From Acidobacteriota bacterium (lineage in GTDB: Bacteria; Acidobacteriota; Thermoanaerobaculia; Multivoradales; JAHEKO01), in the NCBI GenBank assembly GCA_024638355.1, contig JAHEKO010000102.1:1-10011 (forward strand): a DNA stretch of 10,011 nucleotides. The letters run 5' to 3'. This document shows, one piece after another, positions 1 to 6,153 of the stretch. A model generated the notes under the pieces. The model had not been told where the DNA came from. It searched no databases and saw only the letters and a program-made list of their open reading frames with translations. Numbering within the stretch: the first letter of the stretch is position 1; every line of letters starts with the position of its first letter. The position numbers were made by a program, and so were the translations under genes.

Positions 1-2937
1 CTCGACGACGTCCAGGAGACGAACTCCGTCGCGCGCGAGGGAATAGGAATCATCTGGGTCGAGCTTCAGCTCGGCGCCGACGCCAACAAGGCGCTGACCG
101 ACGTCAAGAACGCGGTCGACAGCATCAAGACCTTCCCGCAAGACGCCGAGCGGCCGACCGTCAGCCTGGCCGAAAACCAGCGCCACGTGATCACCGTGAT
201 CGTGCACGGCGAACAGAGCGAGGTGGCCCTGCGCAAGCTCGCGGAAGACGTTCGCGAGCAGCTGCTCGAGCGCGAGGAGATCACCCAGATCGAGCTCTCC
301 GGCATCCGCCGACCGGAGATCGGCATCGAGATATCGCAGGAGAATCTGCGGCGCTATGGCCTGACGCTCGATCAGGTGGCGGCGATCGTCCGACAATCGG
401 CGCTCGATCTGCCGGGCGGCCGGGTCAAGGCGGCCGGCGGCGAGATCCTGGTGCGCACCAAGGAACGCCGCTACACCGGCCGCGAGTACGCGGAGCTGCC
501 GATCATCACCCGCAACGACGGCACCACCGTCACGCTCGAGGAGATCGCGACCATCCGCGACGGGTTCGAGGAGTCCGACATCGCCGCCCGCTACAACGGC
601 GAGCCCGCGGTGCGCCTCGACATCTTCCGGGTCGGCGACGAGACGCCGTCGGAGGTGGCGGCGGCGGTCCGCGAGGCCGTCGAGGAGCTCAACCGCAGAC
701 TGCCGCCGACGGTCCGAGCGTCGATCTGGGAAGACTGGTCCGAGGTCCTCGACGACCGTATCCACCTGCTGGTCAAGAACGCCCTGCTCGGCCTGTTCCT
801 CGTTCTCCTCCTGCTCGGGCTCTCCCTGGACATCCGCCTCGCCTTCTGGGTGACCCTCGGCATTCCCACGTCGATCTGCGGGGGCCTGCTGTTCTTCCCC
901 GCCACCGACATGTCGATCAACATGGTGTCGCTGTTCGCGATCATCATCACCATCGGCATCGTGGTCGACGACGCCGTCATCGTCGGCGAGAACATCTTCC
1001 ACAAGCGCACCCAGGGCCTCTCGTTCCAGCGCGCGGCCGTCGCCGGCGCGCAGCAGATGGCGGTGCCGGTGACCTTCTCGATCCTGACCAACATCGCCGC
1101 TTTCGTGCCGCTGCTGTTCGTTCCGGGGGTCACCGGCAAGATCTTCAAGGTCATCCCGATCGCGGTCATCATGGTCTTCCTGGTCTCGCTGGTCGAGGCG
1201 CTGTTCGTGCTGCCCGCCCACCTCTCCGGCCGCGGCCGCGGCGAAGAGTGGGGCTGGATCGAGGCTCTCAACAAGCGCCGGGAGTGGTTCGGCAACCTCA
1301 TCCTGTGGGTGCGAGACCATCCCTTCCGCCGCCTGCTCGAGCTGGCGCTCCACTGGCGCTACGCCACCCTGGCCGTAGCCTTCGGCACCCTACTCATCTG
1401 CCTGGGCATGGTCGCCAGCGGGCGAATCGACTTCTCCTTCATCCCCAAGGTCGAAGCCGACCGCGTGACCGCCGCCGTCAACATGCCCTACGGCACCCCG
1501 GTCGAGGAGACCCACCGCGTCCAGGAGCAGCTGCTCGCCGCGGCGCGCGAAGTGCTCGACGAAAACGGCGGCGAGGCGATCCTCAGCGGCATCTACACGC
1601 AGCTCGGCGAGCCGCCGCCGGATACCGGCATGGTGGTTATCGGCGAGGCCGGGGCCGGCGCCCATCTCACCAACGTCTCGGTTCAGCTGGTCCCGGTCGA
1701 CGAGCGCCAGGTCACCGCCGAGAGCTTCGCCAACCAGTGGCACAGGAGAGTGCGCGACGTCCCCGGCGTCGAGTCGCTGGTCTTTCTCTACACCACCGGT
1801 CCCTCGAGCAGCTCGCCGATCAACCTGCGCATCTCACATCCCCACACCGAGACGCTGGAGCGCGCGGCGGGTGAGCTGGGCCAAGCTCTCGAGGGCTACG
1901 CCGGCGTGCGCGACATCGACGACGGTTTTTCGGCCGGAAAGCTCCAGCTCGACTTCAAGATCAAGGACTCGGCGCGCGGCCTTGGCCTGACCGCCGCCGA
2001 TCTCGCTCGCCAGGTGCGCGCCGCCTTCTACGGCGCCGAGGCTCTGCGCGTCCAGCGCGGCCGCGACGAGGTCAAGGTGATGGTGCGGCTGCCTGCGGCC
2101 GAGCGCCGCAGCCCGTTCAACATCGAGGAGCTCATGGTGCGCACGTCCGACGGCGCCGAGGTCCCGATCCGCGAGGCCGCCGACGTCGTCCGCGGCAGCT
2201 CCTTCACCGAGATCGAGCGCGCCGACGGTCGCCGCGTGCTGTCGATCACCGCCGACGTCGAAGCCGGGGTGGCCAACGCCTCCAAGGTGGTCGCAAGCGT
2301 GCGCGAGGCCGACTTCCCGCGATTGGCCGCCGCCTACCCCGGCCTGCGGATGGAGCTCGACGGCGAGCAGCAGGACATGCAGGAGGCGATGAGCGCTCTC
2401 GGCTTCGGCTTCATCTTCAGCCTGTTCGCGATCTACGGCCTGCTGGCGATTCCGTTCAAGTCCTACTCCCAGCCCTTGATCATCATGACCAGCATTCCAT
2501 TCGGCATGATCGGCGCCTTCGTCGGCCACCTCTTGATGGGCTACGAGCTGTCGATCATGTCGATGTTCGGAATCATCGCCCTGGCCGGCGTGGTGGTGAA
2601 CGACTCGCTGATCCTGGTCCACACCGCCAACCACAACCGCTGGTCCGGAGACCCCCACTTCGAGGCGATCTACGGTGCCTCGCTGCGGCGCTTCCGGCCC
2701 ATCGTGCTGACCTCGCTGACCACCTTCCTGGGACTGGCGCCGATGATCTTCGAGACCTCGATCCAGGCGCGCTTCCTGATTCCCATGGCGATCTCGCTCG
2801 GCTTCGGCATCCTCTTCGCCACGATGATCGCGCTGGTGATCATCCCCTGCCTCTACCTCGCGCTGGTCGACATCAAGCGCCGCCTGGGCGTGGAAGCCGA
2901 AGCCGCGACCCTGGAGCCGGCGGAGGCCGGCGGGTAG
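1..2937 (+). CDS. RND-family efflux transporter permease subunit (5' partial)
   Basis: Inner-membrane proton-driven efflux pump of the AcrB/MexB-like RND superfamily, expected to work with a periplasmic adaptor and an outer-membrane channel. The frame is open from base 1, so the N-terminus, including the first membrane helix, is missing; by comparison with AcrB roughly 70 residues lie upstream. The visible 978 residues contain a porter region, a hydrophobic block from about nt 766 with the TM4 signature GIVVDDAVIV (Asp-Asp at nt 967-972, equivalent to the proton-relay pair of AcrB), a second porter half (about nt 1430-2390), and the C-terminal helices. In TM10 the segment GVVVNDSLILV (nt 2587-2619) carries Asn where AcrB has its essential Lys940, a variant I recall from other RND subgroups. 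No adaptor or channel gene is visible to the right, so any partners lie to the left. The substrate cannot be read from the sequence. It converges with the VOC gene, 42 bases away. Confidence 0.95.
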   Translation, partial: LDDVQETNSVAREGIGIIWVELQLGADANKALTDVKNAVDSIKTFPQDAERPTVSLAENQRHVITVIVHGEQSEVALRKLAEDVREQLLEREEITQIELSGIRRPEIGIEISQENLRRYGLTLDQVAAIVRQSALDLPGGRVKAAGGEILVRTKERRYTGREYAELPIITRNDGTTVTLEEIATIRDGFEESDIAARYNGEPAVRLDIFRVGDETPSEVAAAVREAVEELNRRLPPTVRASIWEDWSEVLDDRIHLLVKNALLGLFLVLLLLGLSLDIRLAFWVTLGIPTSICGGLLFFPATDMSINMVSLFAIIITIGIVVDDAVIVGENIFHKRTQGLSFQRAAVAGAQQMAVPVTFSILTNIAAFVPLLFVPGVTGKIFKVIPIAVIMVFLVSLVEALFVLPAHLSGRGRGEEWGWIEALNKRREWFGNLILWVRDHPFRRLLELALHWRYATLAVAFGTLLICLGMVASGRIDFSFIPKVEADRVTAAVNMPYGTPVEETHRVQEQLLAAAREVLDENGGEAILSGIYTQLGEPPPDTGMVVIGEAGAGAHLTNVSVQLVPVDERQVTAESFANQWHRRVRDVPGVESLVFLYTTGPSSSSPINLRISHPHTETLERAAGELGQALEGYAGVRDIDDGFSAGKLQLDFKIKDSARGLGLTAADLARQVRAAFYGAEALRVQRGRDEVKVMVRLPAAERRSPFNIEELMVRTSDGAEVPIREAADVVRGSSFTEIERADGRRVLSITADVEAGVANASKVVASVREADFPRLAAAYPGLRMELDGEQQDMQEAMSALGFGFIFSLFAIYGLLAIPFKSYSQPLIIMTSIPFGMIGAFVGHLLMGYELSIMSMFGIIALAGVVVNDSLILVHTANHNRWSGDPHFEAIYGASLRRFRPIVLTSLTTFLGLAPMIFETSIQARFLIPMAISLGFGILFATMIALVIIPCLYLALVDIKRRLGVEAEAATLEPAEAGG

Positions 2938-2942
2938 CCGGC
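2916..2942. repeat. Three spaced GCCGGC palindromes at the end of the RND gene
   Basis: GCCGGC occurs at 2916-2921, 2926-2931 and 2937-2942, spanning the last codons and stop of the pump gene. Any two copies can pair; the first two form a six-base-pair stem with a four-base loop. This lies at the junction of two convergent genes and might slow transcription from both sides. There is no T-run on either strand, so it is not a canonical intrinsic terminator, and GC-rich coding bias can produce such repeats by chance. Confidence 0.35.
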
Positions 2943-2979
2943 ACCCACCCGTCGCCTGCGAGCCTCGGGACGCGCCGTG

Positions 2980-3336
2980 CTACTCGCGCTTCCACATGCC
3001 GAGCACGCGTCCGTCCGGGTCCTCGAACAGCGACAGCTGACCCACGCCGGGCACCTCCATCTTGTCGACCACGATCTTGCCTCCGGCGGCGCGAATCTTC
3101 TCGGAATGGGCGTCGAGGTCGTCGACGTCGATGTAGAAGGCCAGGTTGCCCGGCCACGGCCCCTTTTGCGGCGTCATGATCCCACCGTTGATGCCGCCTT
3201 CGCCCCCGGTGTCGACGGCCCGGTAGTTCATCTCGGGGATATGGTTGATCTTCCAGTCGAAGACCGCCTCGTAGAACTCCGAGACCTTTTCGGGGTTCTC
3301 CGACCAGAGCTCCCAGTGCACGACAGGTCTACCCAT
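2980..3336 (-). CDS. VOC family protein (glyoxalase/bleomycin resistance fold)
   Basis: A 118-residue single-domain member of the vicinal oxygen chelate superfamily, resembling the small glyoxalase-like proteins grouped near COG3324. It opens with strand 'VVHWELWSENPEKVSEFYEAV', where His7 is the usual first metal ligand, followed by helix, strand and the closing pattern 'LSLFEDPDGRVLGMW' typical of the paired beta-alpha-beta-beta-beta units. The other glyoxalase I metal ligands are not obvious: Asn/Gly residues sit near the usual Glu, and Tyr near the second His. A glyoxalase I activity should therefore not be assumed. The ATG at 3334-3336 is chosen because AAGGAGAG (complement of 3341-3348) sits six bases upstream; the frame stays open further upstream but that stretch is low-complexity and Arg/Pro-rich. 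It is divergent from sbtA and convergent with the pump. The substrate is unknown. Confidence 0.9.
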   Translation of the reverse strand: MGRPVVHWELWSENPEKVSEFYEAVFDWKINHIPEMNYRAVDTGGEGGINGGIMTPQKGPWPGNLAFYIDVDDLDAHSEKIRAAGGKIVVDKMEVPGVGQLSLFEDPDGRVLGMWKRE

Positions 3337-3375
3337 GCGCCTCTCCTTTCGATCTGTAGTCCAGCTCGCCGCCCC

Positions 3376-3393
3376 GTTCACGCCACGGTGAAC
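3376..3393. promoter_or_regulatory. Perfect inverted repeat GTTCAC-N6-GTGAAC, operator-like
   Basis: Two perfect six-base half-sites separated by six bases, centred about 48 bases upstream of the VOC start codon. The half-site spacing, with dyad centres about 12 bases apart, suits a dimeric helix-turn-helix repressor or activator. It could control the VOC gene, sbtA, or both. No second copy was noticed elsewhere in the window and no regulator gene is adjacent. A chance origin cannot be excluded for a 12-base dyad. Confidence 0.35.
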
Positions 3394-3499
3394 CCGCGCC
3401 CGATGATCGCAGGCGCGGCCGGAACCGGGGCTCGAATCCCTTCGATGGAATCGCTGAACTATACGACGGCCGCGGTCGGCGGCACGCTCTCGAAGCGGT

Positions 3500-3530
3500 G
3501 TCTCCGCCGGTCGCGCCGGCGGCGGGAGAC
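3500..3530 (+). other. Strong bulged hairpin in the sbtA leader region
   Basis: GTCTCC then GCCGG at 3500-3510 can pair with CCGGC at 3516-3520 and GGAGAC at 3525-3530, leaving a five-base loop and a four-base bulge (3521-3524). The stem has 11 base pairs, mostly G-C. It is followed by GAGAC-GGC-GTCTC (3526-3538), which shares the same GAGAC and could form a competing structure with the downstream GTCTC. No U-run follows, so this is not a simple terminator. Whether it is transcribed depends on the unknown sbtA promoter. Confidence 0.4.
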
Positions 3531-3580
3531 GGCGTCTCGCACCACCAGCGGTGCTCCGGTGCGCTACGGTAGGGCGCCGA

Positions 3581-3609
3581 GGGCGACCGAGTCGAGTCGG
3601 CGATCGCCC
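3581..3609 (+). other. Second bulged hairpin just upstream of the leader ORF
   Basis: GGGCGA (3581-3586) and CCGA (3587-3590) can pair with TCGG (3597-3600) and TCGCCC (3604-3609), with loop GTCGAG and a three-base bulge CGA. It ends four bases before the GGAGG at 3613-3617 that precedes the 24-codon ORF. A hairpin placed here could affect access to that ribosome binding site. This is a structure seen by eye only, without an energy calculation or comparative support. Confidence 0.35.
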
Positions 3610-3627
3610 ATTGGAGGGACCCGCCAG

Positions 3628-3702
3628 ATGCCCACCACCGAAGCGCACCGCGACCCGCGAGATCGCCCGGCGGAGCGAACGGCTGGAGAGCCCGGTGGGT
3701 AA
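3628..3702 (+). CDS. Possible 24-codon leader peptide overlapping the sbtA start
   Basis: A short ORF starting MPTTEAHRDP and ending GEPGG, with GGAGG at 3613-3617 ten bases upstream of its ATG. Its TAA at 3700-3702 lies just past the proposed sbtA GTG at 3695-3697, so the two frames overlap by eight bases. Such an overlap is typical of translational coupling. It would also help a weak GTG start, because ribosomes terminating here could re-initiate on sbtA. The peptide is hydrophilic, with five Arg and several Pro/Glu, and no known leader motif. It may equally be fortuitous, and its existence depends on the mRNA starting upstream of 3613. Confidence 0.35.
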   Translation: MPTTEAHRDPRDRPAERTAGEPGG

Positions 3703-4651
3703 CCTCCTCGACCCGGCGGTACTCTGCTTCGTGGCGGGCCTGGTGGCCGGCCTCTCGCGCTCCGAGCTCCGCCTGCCGCGAGCTCTCTACGAGACCCTCA
3801 GCGTCTACCTCCTGCTCGCCATCGGCCTCAAGGGCGGCGTCGAGCTGTCGCGCTCGTCGCTCCTCCAGATCGCCTTGCCGCTGGCGGGAACGCTCGTTCT
3901 CGGACTGTCCATTCCCGTCGTCGCCTTTCTCATCTTGCGCCGCCTCGGCCGGCTGTCCCGCCCGGATTCGGCGGCGATCGCCGCGCACTACGGCTCGGTC
4001 AGCGCCGTCACCTTCGCCATCGTCCTCGAGTATCTCCGGCAGTCGGGGGCGGTGGTCGAGAGCTACTCGGCGGTGATGCTGGTGATTCTGGAGATCCCGG
4101 CCATCGGCGTCGGCATCCTGCTCGCGAAGGGCGGCGGCTCGGGGCCCGACGTCGGCTGGCGGAAGATCGCGCGCGAGCTCTTCCTCGGCAAGAGCGTCTT
4201 CCTGCTGCTCGGAGGTCTCGTCATCGGAGCCGTCGCGACTCCCGCCGGGATGGAGACGATCACTCCCCTCTTCTTCGATCTCTTCAAGGGCGCTTTGGCC
4301 CTGTTCCTCCTCGAGATGGGGCTCGTCGCCTCTCAGAGGCTCGCCGAGGTGCGCTCCGTCGGCTTCTTCCTGCTCGCATTCGGCCTGGCGATGCCGCTGA
4401 TCTCGGCGGGTATGGGTATTGGCGTCGCGCTGCTCGTCGGTCTGTCGCCGGGAGGTACGACCGTGCTGGCGACGCTCGCGGCCAGCGCCTCGTACATCGC
4501 TGCCCCGGCGGCGATGCGGATCGCGGTGCCCGAAGCGAACCCCGCGCTCTACCTGACGGCCTCGCTCGGAATCACCTTTCCGTTCAACGTGATCCTCGGC
4601 ATTCCGCTCTACGATTGGGCGAGCCGACTCGTTCACCAGCTCGGAGGCTGA
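3695..4651 (+). CDS. sbtA: SbtA-type sodium-dependent bicarbonate transporter
   Basis: Integral membrane protein of the SbtA (DUF897) family, which takes up bicarbonate with sodium and in cyanobacteria feeds the CO2-concentrating mechanism. The 318 residues form about ten hydrophobic helices in two repeats. Family hallmarks are present: 'PDSAAIAAHYGSVSAVTF' in the first repeat, with the GSVS signature at residues 100-103, and the second-repeat block ending 'YLTASLGITFPFNVILGIPLY'. I choose the GTG at 3695 because the preceding in-frame 48 codons look non-membrane and Arg/Pro-rich, while the sequence from NLLDPAVL onward matches a typical SbtA start; GGAGAG lies four bases upstream, somewhat close. 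It is shorter than cyanobacterial SbtA (about 370 residues). sbtB follows after four bases. No carboxysome or RuBisCO gene is visible, so the bicarbonate may feed anaplerotic or biotin-dependent carboxylases; that is inference. Confidence 0.88.
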   Translation: MGNLLDPAVLCFVAGLVAGLSRSELRLPRALYETLSVYLLLAIGLKGGVELSRSSLLQIALPLAGTLVLGLSIPVVAFLILRRLGRLSRPDSAAIAAHYGSVSAVTFAIVLEYLRQSGAVVESYSAVMLVILEIPAIGVGILLAKGGGSGPDVGWRKIARELFLGKSVFLLLGGLVIGAVATPAGMETITPLFFDLFKGALALFLLEMGLVASQRLAEVRSVGFFLLAFGLAMPLISAGMGIGVALLVGLSPGGTTVLATLAASASYIAAPAAMRIAVPEANPALYLTASLGITFPFNVILGIPLYDWASRLVHQLGG

Positions 4652-4655
4652 TCGC

Positions 4656-4979
4656 ATGTCCACGACTCCCCGCAAGATGCTCACGATCGTCGTCGAATCG
4701 GTGCTCGAGCGCGCCGTCGTGGAAGCCCTCCAGCGCGCCCGGGTCAGCGGCTTCACTACGGTCGAGGCTCGCGGCTTCGGCGAGCACGGGCTTCGCCAGG
4801 GCGACTGGGACGAGAGCCGCAGCGTGAGGATCGAGACGATCTGTACCCCGGAGACGGCGGCCAAGCTCGCCCACGGCCTTCTCGACCGCTTCGGCAAGGA
4901 CTACGCGCTCGTCCTTTGGCTCCAGGACGTCGAGGTCGTGCGTGCCGGCAAGTTCGAGGCTGCCGCGGACGACGGCTAG
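4656..4979 (+). CDS. sbtB: SbtB-like PII signalling protein
   Basis: A 107-residue ferredoxin-like PII-fold protein. Established SbtB proteins form trimers that bind adenine nucleotides such as cAMP, AMP and ATP and dock on SbtA to control bicarbonate uptake. The sequence follows cyanobacterial SbtB: strand 'KMLTIVVESVLERAVVEAL', then 'GFTTVEARGFG' before the T-loop, 'VRIETICTPETAAKLAHGL' and 'DYALVLWLQDVEVVRAGKF'. Two differences stand out. The T-loop (about residues 42-56) is some five residues shorter than in Synechocystis. The C-terminus ends KFEAAADDG, with no CGPxGC redox R-loop; the only Cys is residue 63, inside the fold. GGAGG at 4643-4647 lies in the last codons of sbtA, eight bases before the ATG, implying coupled translation. 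Its stop is four bases from the convergent ychF stop. Assignment rests on both sequence and position beside sbtA. Confidence 0.85.
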   Translation: MSTTPRKMLTIVVESVLERAVVEALQRARVSGFTTVEARGFGEHGLRQGDWDESRSVRIETICTPETAAKLAHGLLDRFGKDYALVLWLQDVEVVRAGKFEAAADDG

Positions 4980-4983
4980 CCGA

Positions 4984-6072
4984 TCAGGCCTTGAAGCGGA
5001 TGTAGAGAACGTCGCCGTCCTCGACCGGATGGTCGCGGCCGACGGTACGGACCAGGCCCTTGTCGTGGAGCGCCTGCGGGCTTCCCAGAAGGATCAGATC
5101 CTCGAGCGCCATCACCTCGGCACGGATGAATCCCCGCTCCATGTCGCTGTGGATCTTGCCCGCGGCCTCCGCCGCCGTGCCACCGCGCCGAAGCTGCCAG
5201 GCGCTCAGCTTGTCGTTCGCGATCGTGTAGAAGGTCAGGAGGTCGAGCAGCCGGTAGCAGGCGTGCACCACGAGGTTGAGCGCGGTCTCCTCGAGGCCCA
5301 AGCTGTCGAGGAAGTCGGCCTGGTCCTCCACCGGGAGCTGCGAGATCTCCTCCTCGATCTCCACCGACACCGGCAGCACGCTATCGGCGCCTTTGGCCCG
5401 AGCGAGCGCGGCGACCAGCGGGCCGCGCCCCGCGGGGTCGTCCTCGCCCGTATTGGCGAGGTAGAGGCGGGGCTTGTCGCTCAGGAAGCGAACGTCGCCC
5501 AGCGCCTGCCGCTCGCCGTCGCTCAGGCCGAGCTCGCGCACCGGAACCCCCCGGTCGAGCTCGTCGCGCACCCGCTCGAGCGCCTCCAGCTCGCCGCGGC
5601 CGGGCTTGCCGGCGGTCAGCGCGGCCTTGCGGCGCTTCGCCAGGGCGCGTTCGGCGGTCTCGAGGTCGGCCAGCAGCAGCTCGGTCTCGACGATCGCCAC
5701 GTCGCGCACCGGATCGGGCGCACCGGTCGAATGCGCGACGTTGTCGTCTTCGAAGCAGCGGACCACGTGCAGAATCGCGTCGACCTCGCGCAGGTGGCCG
5801 AGGAACGTGTTGCCGAGGCCTTCGCCCTCGCTCGCGCCCTCGACCAGCCCCGCGATGTCGACGAAGCGGATCGTGGTCGGGACGGTCTCCCGCGGCGACA
5901 GGATGCGCTCGAGTCGGGCGAGGTCGGCGTCCGGCACGACCGCCACCCCCACATTGCGCTCGATCGTGCAGAAGGGATAGTTGGAAGCCTCCGCGTGCGC
6001 GTCGGAGAGAGCGTTGAGAAGCGTCGATTTGCCGACGTTGGGCAAGCCGGCGATGCCTACCGAGAGCGCCAT
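4984..6072 (-). CDS. ychF: Redox-regulated P-loop ATPase/GTPase YchF (OLA1 family)
   Basis: Universally conserved TRAFAC-class nucleotide hydrolase that prefers ATP, associates with ribosomes and is linked to stress adaptation and translation control. The 362 residues match the usual length of about 363. The order is: P-loop GLPNVGKST near the N-terminus, switch I segment 'NYPFCTIERNVG', G3 DIAGLVEGASEGEGLGN, conserved His in 'CFEDDNVAHSTG', a coiled-coil-rich middle, G4-position NTGE (NxxE rather than NKxD, as expected for ATP preference), and a C-terminal TGS domain from 'LLTFYTIANDKLSAW' onward. Switch I reads TIERN where E. coli has TIEPN, probably harmless. The ATG at 6070-6072 is preceded by a GGGGGGA purine run (complement of 6081-6087) about eight bases upstream. 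It stands alone, divergent from the hydroxylase gene. Confidence 0.97.
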   Translation of the reverse strand: MALSVGIAGLPNVGKSTLLNALSDAHAEASNYPFCTIERNVGVAVVPDADLARLERILSPRETVPTTIRFVDIAGLVEGASEGEGLGNTFLGHLREVDAILHVVRCFEDDNVAHSTGAPDPVRDVAIVETELLLADLETAERALAKRRKAALTAGKPGRGELEALERVRDELDRGVPVRELGLSDGERQALGDVRFLSDKPRLYLANTGEDDPAGRGPLVAALARAKGADSVLPVSVEIEEEISQLPVEDQADFLDSLGLEETALNLVVHACYRLLDLLTFYTIANDKLSAWQLRRGGTAAEAAGKIHSDMERGFIRAEVMALEDLILLGSPQALHDKGLVRTVGRDHPVEDGDVLYIRFKA

Positions 6073-6117
6073 CTTTCGAGTCCCCCCTCAGCATAGCCGA
6101 AGGTAAGCGCCGGCGAG

Positions 6118-6153
6118 TTGACAACTTCGACAACGGCTCCCATAGTCATGGCG
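6118..6153 (+). promoter_or_regulatory. Sigma-70-type promoter predicting a leaderless mRNA
   Basis: TTGACA at 6118-6123 is a perfect -35 box, followed by exactly 17 bases and CATAGT at 6141-6146, a four-of-six match to TATAAT. Standard spacing puts +1 at 6153, the G of the GTG start codon. A five-base dyad AGTTG-A-CAACT (6116-6126) overlaps the -35, and GACAAC is repeated at 6120-6125 and 6129-6134, so a repressor site is possible. No Shine-Dalgarno sequence lies between the -10 and the GTG. Confidence 0.6.

Larger units (their letters stand above)
3337..3694. other. Divergent intergenic region between VOC gene and sbtA
   Basis: These 358 bases hold no convincing full-length gene. Seen directly: the palindrome GTTCAC-N6-GTGAAC at 3376-3393; a bulged hairpin at 3500-3530; a second bulged hairpin at 3581-3609; and a 24-codon ORF at 3628-3702 with its own GGAGG. 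A minus-strand -10-like TATAGT (complement of 3458-3463) could serve the VOC gene, but no matching -35 is present. I found no clear plus-strand sigma-70 promoter for sbtA. The frame of sbtA is open back to an ATG at 3551, but this 48-codon extension is rich in Arg, Pro and Gly, unlike a transporter N-terminus. Confidence 0.7.

Noticed and set aside
3427..3442. tRNA-like T-arm, GGGG-CTCGAAT-CCC
   Set aside because: Only three or four stem pairs form, loop position 54 is C, and no acceptor, D-arm or anticodon arm can be drawn around it on either strand. Similar words are common in GC-rich DNA.
3337..3648. N-terminal extension of the VOC protein by 104 residues
   Set aside because: The ATG at 3336 has a strong AAGGAGAG at six bases and gives the normal single-domain length; the extension is low-complexity.
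3551..3694. 48-codon in-frame N-terminal extension of SbtA from an ATG at 3551
   Set aside because: The extension is Arg/Pro/Gly-rich and unlike SbtA N-termini, which begin close to the first membrane helix; the GTG at 3695 fits the family better.
3329..4897. 522-residue minus-strand ORF across the intergenic region and sbtA-sbtB
   Set aside because: Its translation is dominated by Arg, Asp, Glu and Gln repeats typical of antisense frames in GC-rich genes, and the plus strand encodes two recognisable proteins.
4942..6096. 384-residue plus-strand ORF opposite ychF
   Set aside because: It is the antisense shadow of ychF, whose minus-strand product carries all family motifs; the plus-strand product has no recognisable domain.
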